From JAVJSD01 sp040219575 (GTDB taxonomy: Bacteria; Planctomycetota; Planctomycetia; Pirellulales; Pirellulaceae): DNA of 64,000 nucleotides. The stretch spans positions 1-64,000 of the forward strand of contig JAVJSD010000006.1 of assembly GCA_040219575.1 (NCBI GenBank), written 5' to 3'. A program made the position numbers and the translations under genes. How positions within the stretch are numbered: position 1 is the first letter of the stretch; each line of letters opens with the position of its first letter. The notes beneath the pieces are model-generated. The model was not told the origin of the DNA and searched no databases. It saw nothing but the letters and a program-made list of their open reading frames with translations. Shown piece after piece: positions 60,755 to 64,000 of this stretch.

Positions 60755-63583
60755 TCATCGGGCCCCTTCCGTGGCAAGCTTCACAGCGAAACTCGCTTGG
60801 ATTTGTCCTGCACTGTTCAGTGAGACGCCTCCCACATCACCAGACAGTTCGACGCATTTGATCTGTTCGACCGATCGGGCGGGATCCCGCCGGTAGATGA
60901 TGTCGCTCCCACCATGAGGATGTAGGCAGCGAATCACGAGGATTCCCGCCGAGTTGACTTCCAGCTCGACTCGGTCGACGCACCAGGTCTGATCGGCGCC
61001 AGCGGGAACCAGAACCCAGGCGCGAGTCGTGGCGCCGGTGGCGTTCCAGCGATAGACGGGGGTCCACATGGGGGCTTTTGCGTTTCCCACCACATGCCAG
61101 CCCTGAATGTGTGGTTCGGTCTGACCACGTACAAGCTCCACATCCAGCGACTGCGCGGGGACCGGCAGAATCCGGAGCGAAGCTCCCGCATCCCAGCCGT
61201 GGACGACTTTCGAATTCTTATCCACGACGGCGGCGTGATTGCGACGAATATGAAACAACGCCTCATACGTATGTTTGCTGCCGTCCTGTGGTTCGATCGT
61301 GTCGAAGACGACCCAATAGGAAGTCTCGGGCGGCTTTTGCCCTTTGACGAACACGATTTGCCGGGTGTGCTCGCCCCGGATGTGCTTGCCGGCGGCAAAC
61401 CAGCCGTGGGTGTGAAAGCCCTCCGCGTACTCGAAGCGTTCCCCTGTCGCAAAACGACGCTGCTCAGGCGAATGGCCGTCAATCTCCTCTCGATACGGGA
61501 TGCGCGCCTGCAAACCACCGTCAACCAACAGCGTGTTGTAAGCTCGCGTCGAGCCGGTGTAGGCGGCGAAGGGACCGCCGGAATACGAACCCCTGCCGCC
61601 GCTGGCCAACAACTGCTGTCCGCCGTAATCAAGATAGATGTTGAGTTTGTCTTCTTTCCCATGGCTGGCTCCAACGGGCCCGGCGTCCATGAACAAATAG
61701 CGATGTTTCGGCCCCCAACCGGTGCGCATGACAATGTGTCCGGCGTTGGGGAAGTAGATCGAACGGTAATCCGGTGGATGTCCCTGCTGCCCCTTGGTCG
61801 CCATCCAGAGAAAGTCCTCCCGCTCAGGAAAATGCCTGGTCGCCCGCCGCATGTGGTCGTCGATCATGCCCCAACCGCCGTCGTTCATGTCGATCTGTCC
61901 TTGATCAGGGCGCGACAGTGCAATCGGATGTTGATACGCCCGCTTGAGCACCTCTAGAAACCGTTGCGGTACTTCGCGGCCGACGCGTCGGTATAGCGCC
62001 GCCATATTCTCCAAAGCCATGATCGAAGCCCAGTTGTAGCCGGTGCTCAGGCTGACATGACTGCCGTCTTCGTGAAACTGAACACTCAACACTTGCTCCC
62101 AGCGACGCGCGGCTTCTTGCTCCCAACGTTTCGCTTCGGCGAACTCGGGAAGCATGAGGGCGTTTTGGAGCAGGGCCACGCAAGTGTGGGCGCCGCCATC
62201 GTCGTGCGCGGCGAAGCTGCTGGGATTCATAATCAGTCGCGACTGCCGCAAGAATCCAAGCAGCACGTGGAAATGGGCTTCGTCGGTAAGACCGGGGGAC
62301 TTGCGGAATACGTCGTACGCCGGCCACCACGTCATCTCGCAGCGACGGCCGATGTTGCTGGTGTTCAAGTAGCCGAGTTCGAACGTCGTGCCGTCCATCC
62401 AGTTCAAGCCGCCGATGTCGGGGTTGCGAGGATGCAGAAACGGCTCCCGGGCCACCCAGTCCTGAACTTCCCGCGAGAAGCGCGCGGCGTAGCGCTCGTC
62501 TTTCGTATCGGCGTACGCCTTTGCCAACGACACCCAGTGAAAATGCCGCGTCAAATGTCCACTGCAAAGATCCCAACGAATCACGCCGTTCTCATCGACG
62601 AAGTTCTGTGGACGGCCTTCGCCGTCGATGTAGGAACTTTCCAACTTCGCGAACGGGCCCATTGTGCCGTAGCGATCTTCCAAGGCGGCGTCGGCGACTT
62701 CACGATAGTTAACGCCGTGGTATTCCCGTTGAAATCCTGGGCCAATCGGCGTGGTGCGAGTTCGTAAATGTGCGAGGAGAAGTTTTCCGGCCGAGTCGCG
62801 GTCATTCTTGGCGAGCGCAGCGGCTATTTTCGTCATTGCGGGATGCTGCAGATCGAGAGCATCGAGCACGATATCCCGTGCGGATGGATCGGCGGCCATA
62901 GCCGGGCTTTCGATCTTCCGCACGTCAAGGCTCCGGAAAGTCGCCGTGTTTGAACGCGGCGTGGTTCCACCTGTGACGGCGTAGAAGCCAATCCGCCCCG
63001 GCGTGACTTTTCGCCCAACCGTAAACTCGAAGACCGGCCGATCGAAATGCTCAAAGTAAAACCGCAGATGGGTTCCATCCTCCCGCGGCGCCCCGATGAT
63101 GCGTAGCTTGTAATGCCCACCCGGAAGCGATGTAAACTCCCAAGGCTTCTGGTATTGGCGGTTGTCCACCCAACCGGCAGGCCGTGGCGACGGCTCACGG
63201 CGGAGTTCGTTGATTCCATCAATCCAGACGTCCCAGAACCCCGCCCTGGATCCCTCACGCAACTCGAAACAGATGCCTTGTTGACCGCGACTTGCCGACG
63301 CCTCCTTGACGTCGTTAGCGAGATTGATGGTCAAGCCGGCGATTGCCTGCGTGTCGCCGTCGGCTTTCACCGTGGGATCGATTTCGACCTGCACCAGGAA
63401 ACTTGCAGACTGCAGCGGATCGCCATCGACGAACTGCGTGCCTTGCCGTTGCGGCGTATTGGCTGTGGTCGTGATCTTAATCGGCGCAGGATCGTGTCGG
63501 GGCGCATCTGCCGTGGCGAGGCGTCCGCGAATCGCCAACATCAGCATCATTACCAGCAGCCAGCAGAGTTTTGTAGACTCCAT
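60755..63583 (-). CDS. Secreted heparinase II/III-like polysaccharide lyase
   Basis: 942-aa exported enzyme. Signal LCWLLVMMLMLAIRGRLATA. Residues about 30-230 form a beta-sandwich (concanavalin-like: GFWDVWIDGINELRREPSPR, YFEHFDRPVFEFTVG). An alpha/alpha toroid follows (FHWVSLAKAYADTKDERYAA, AHDDGGAHTCVALLQNALML, WGMIDDHMRRATRHFPERED), then the heparinase II/III C-terminal beta domain (VMRTGWGPKHRYLFMDAGPV, SHGKEDKLNIYLDYGGQQLL, YNTLLVDGGLQARIPYREEI). This layout fits PL12/PL15/PL17-type lyases that cleave uronic-acid polysaccharides; exact substrate cannot be given. Start ATG 63583 precedes the signal; a longer start at 63619 is possible. It lies 32 bp after the purK end and 262 bp before the sigma gene. 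Confidence 0.88.
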   Translation of the reverse strand: MESTKLCWLLVMMLMLAIRGRLATADAPRHDPAPIKITTTANTPQRQGTQFVDGDPLQSASFLVQVEIDPTVKADGDTQAIAGLTINLANDVKEASASRGQQGICFELREGSRAGFWDVWIDGINELRREPSPRPAGWVDNRQYQKPWEFTSLPGGHYKLRIIGAPREDGTHLRFYFEHFDRPVFEFTVGRKVTPGRIGFYAVTGGTTPRSNTATFRSLDVRKIESPAMAADPSARDIVLDALDLQHPAMTKIAAALAKNDRDSAGKLLLAHLRTRTTPIGPGFQREYHGVNYREVADAALEDRYGTMGPFAKLESSYIDGEGRPQNFVDENGVIRWDLCSGHLTRHFHWVSLAKAYADTKDERYAARFSREVQDWVAREPFLHPRNPDIGGLNWMDGTTFELGYLNTSNIGRRCEMTWWPAYDVFRKSPGLTDEAHFHVLLGFLRQSRLIMNPSSFAAHDDGGAHTCVALLQNALMLPEFAEAKRWEQEAARRWEQVLSVQFHEDGSHVSLSTGYNWASIMALENMAALYRRVGREVPQRFLEVLKRAYQHPIALSRPDQGQIDMNDGGWGMIDDHMRRATRHFPEREDFLWMATKGQQGHPPDYRSIYFPNAGHIVMRTGWGPKHRYLFMDAGPVGASHGKEDKLNIYLDYGGQQLLASGGRGSYSGGPFAAYTGSTRAYNTLLVDGGLQARIPYREEIDGHSPEQRRFATGERFEYAEGFHTHGWFAAGKHIRGEHTRQIVFVKGQKPPETSYWVVFDTIEPQDGSKHTYEALFHIRRNHAAVVDKNSKVVHGWDAGASLRILPVPAQSLDVELVRGQTEPHIQGWHVVGNAKAPMWTPVYRWNATGATTRAWVLVPAGADQTWCVDRVELEVNSAGILVIRCLHPHGGSDIIYRRDPARSVEQIKCVELSGDVGGVSLNSAGQIQASFAVKLATEGAR

Positions 63584-63615
63584 CGTCTCGTCCGTCTCAA
63601 GCCGGATGCGAATCG

Positions 63616-64000
63616 TCAACGAAGCTCCAAGGAGCGCGATTCAGTATACAACGGCGTTGCGCTGTTCGAGCTGAGATCGCGTCTTGCACGGAGCGCCAGG
63701 TCCGTGGCCGACGAGATGGAATCCGCCAAGGCCGTTAGGTGTCCCATTTTTCGTCCCTGCCGCGGCGCCCGTTTGCCGTAGAGGTGCAGTTTGACGCCAG
63801 GAGTTCGGCATGCTCCTCGCCAGTCTGGTTCACCGCTGCTCCAGAGGCCGCCCAGGAGATTGACCATCGCAGCGGGACAATGCTGCTTTGTGGAGCCAAG
63901 CGGCAGACCGCACACACTCCGCACCTGTTGCTCGAATTGACTCGTTACGTGAGCATCGATAGTGAGGTGTCCCGAGTTGTGCGGGCGCGGCGCCAGTTCG
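63616..64000 (-). CDS. purK: PurK, C-terminal part only (window edge)
   Basis: C-terminal 127 codons of N5-carboxyaminoimidazole ribonucleotide synthetase, the ATP-dependent enzyme that makes N5-CAIR from AIR in purine biosynthesis. The visible frame reads ELAPRPHNSGHLTIDAHVTS, then QFEQQVRSVCGLPLGS, and later VKLHLYGKRAPRQGRKMGHL, all characteristic of PurK and its ATP-grasp end. The N-terminus lies beyond position 64000. It is a housekeeping gene and marks the right limit of the carbohydrate region. It runs toward the heparinase-like gene with a 32-bp gap, so some readthrough is possible. A purE gene would be expected further right. Confidence 0.93.
   Translation of the reverse strand, partial: ELAPRPHNSGHLTIDAHVTSQFEQQVRSVCGLPLGSTKQHCPAAMVNLLGGLWSSGEPDWRGACRTPGVKLHLYGKRAPRQGRKMGHLTALADSISSATDLALRARRDLSSNSATPLYTESRSLELR

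Noticed and set aside
1..64000. Insertion sequences, rRNA genes and complete tRNA genes
   Set aside because: No DDE transposase, terminal inverted repeats with target duplication, rRNA segment or full cloverleaf was found.

Overview
The window is GC-rich and looks like a chromosome segment of a planctomycete (probably Pirellulales-like). The support is a dense set of planctomycete-typical secreted families: DUF1501, DUF1549/DUF1553, DUF1552 and DUF1587/1592/1588/1585 cytochrome-like proteins, plus a Tat-exported sulfatase and polysaccharide lyases. This is inference from protein families; no rRNA gene is present to settle it.

Positions 1 to about 19,880 form an accessory island. It opens with a large serine recombinase (cut by the window edge), a small ORF broken by a 7-bp tandem repeat, and a HARE-HTH protein, all on the minus strand. 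Divergent from these is a compact type V-B CRISPR-Cas locus: cas4-cas1 fusion (2334-4025), cas2 (4037-4327), a very large cas12b (4402-8907, 1501 aa), a candidate tracrRNA with an anti-repeat at 9007-9027, a terminator-like hairpin, a leader, and a 12-spacer array (9269-10159). Beyond the array lie a minus-strand overlapping set (Phd-like protein, HExxH metallopeptidase-like protein, two coiled-coil proteins), a caspase/CHAT-like protein, a MORN-repeat protein, a small immunity-like protein, a RepA-like ATPase next to 9-bp iteron-like repeats, a HEPN-type protein, a GIY-YIG nuclease and several HTH proteins. A tRNA-like 3' fragment at 19819-19875 is a candidate attachment site at the right end of the island.

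Positions 20,312-63,583 are a carbohydrate-degradation region of secreted proteins. Four minus-strand genes (PQQ-propeller, DUF1501, DUF1549/1553, ThuA-like; 27246 down to 20312) diverge from three plus-strand genes (DUF1592, DUF1552, beta-helix; 27442-32775). The intergenic region between them carries a 7+7 bp inverted repeat. From 63,583 down to 32,834 all 16 genes run on the minus strand: a heparinase-like lyase, an ECF sigma factor, a FecR/SGNH fusion, repeated cytochrome plus Tat-protein pairs, an LRR-like protein, an SGNH-like protein, a 1392-aa sulfatase/beta-propeller/GH140-like fusion, and a pectate-lyase-like protein. Several neighbours overlap by exactly four bases. The set resembles a planctomycete polysaccharide-utilisation locus under sigma/FecR control, possibly aimed at sulfated or pectin-like glycans.

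The window ends inside purK, which marks the return to housekeeping sequence. The strongest candidates for something new are the oversized Cas12b with its own tracrRNA, and the three-part sulfatase-propeller-glycosidase polypeptide.
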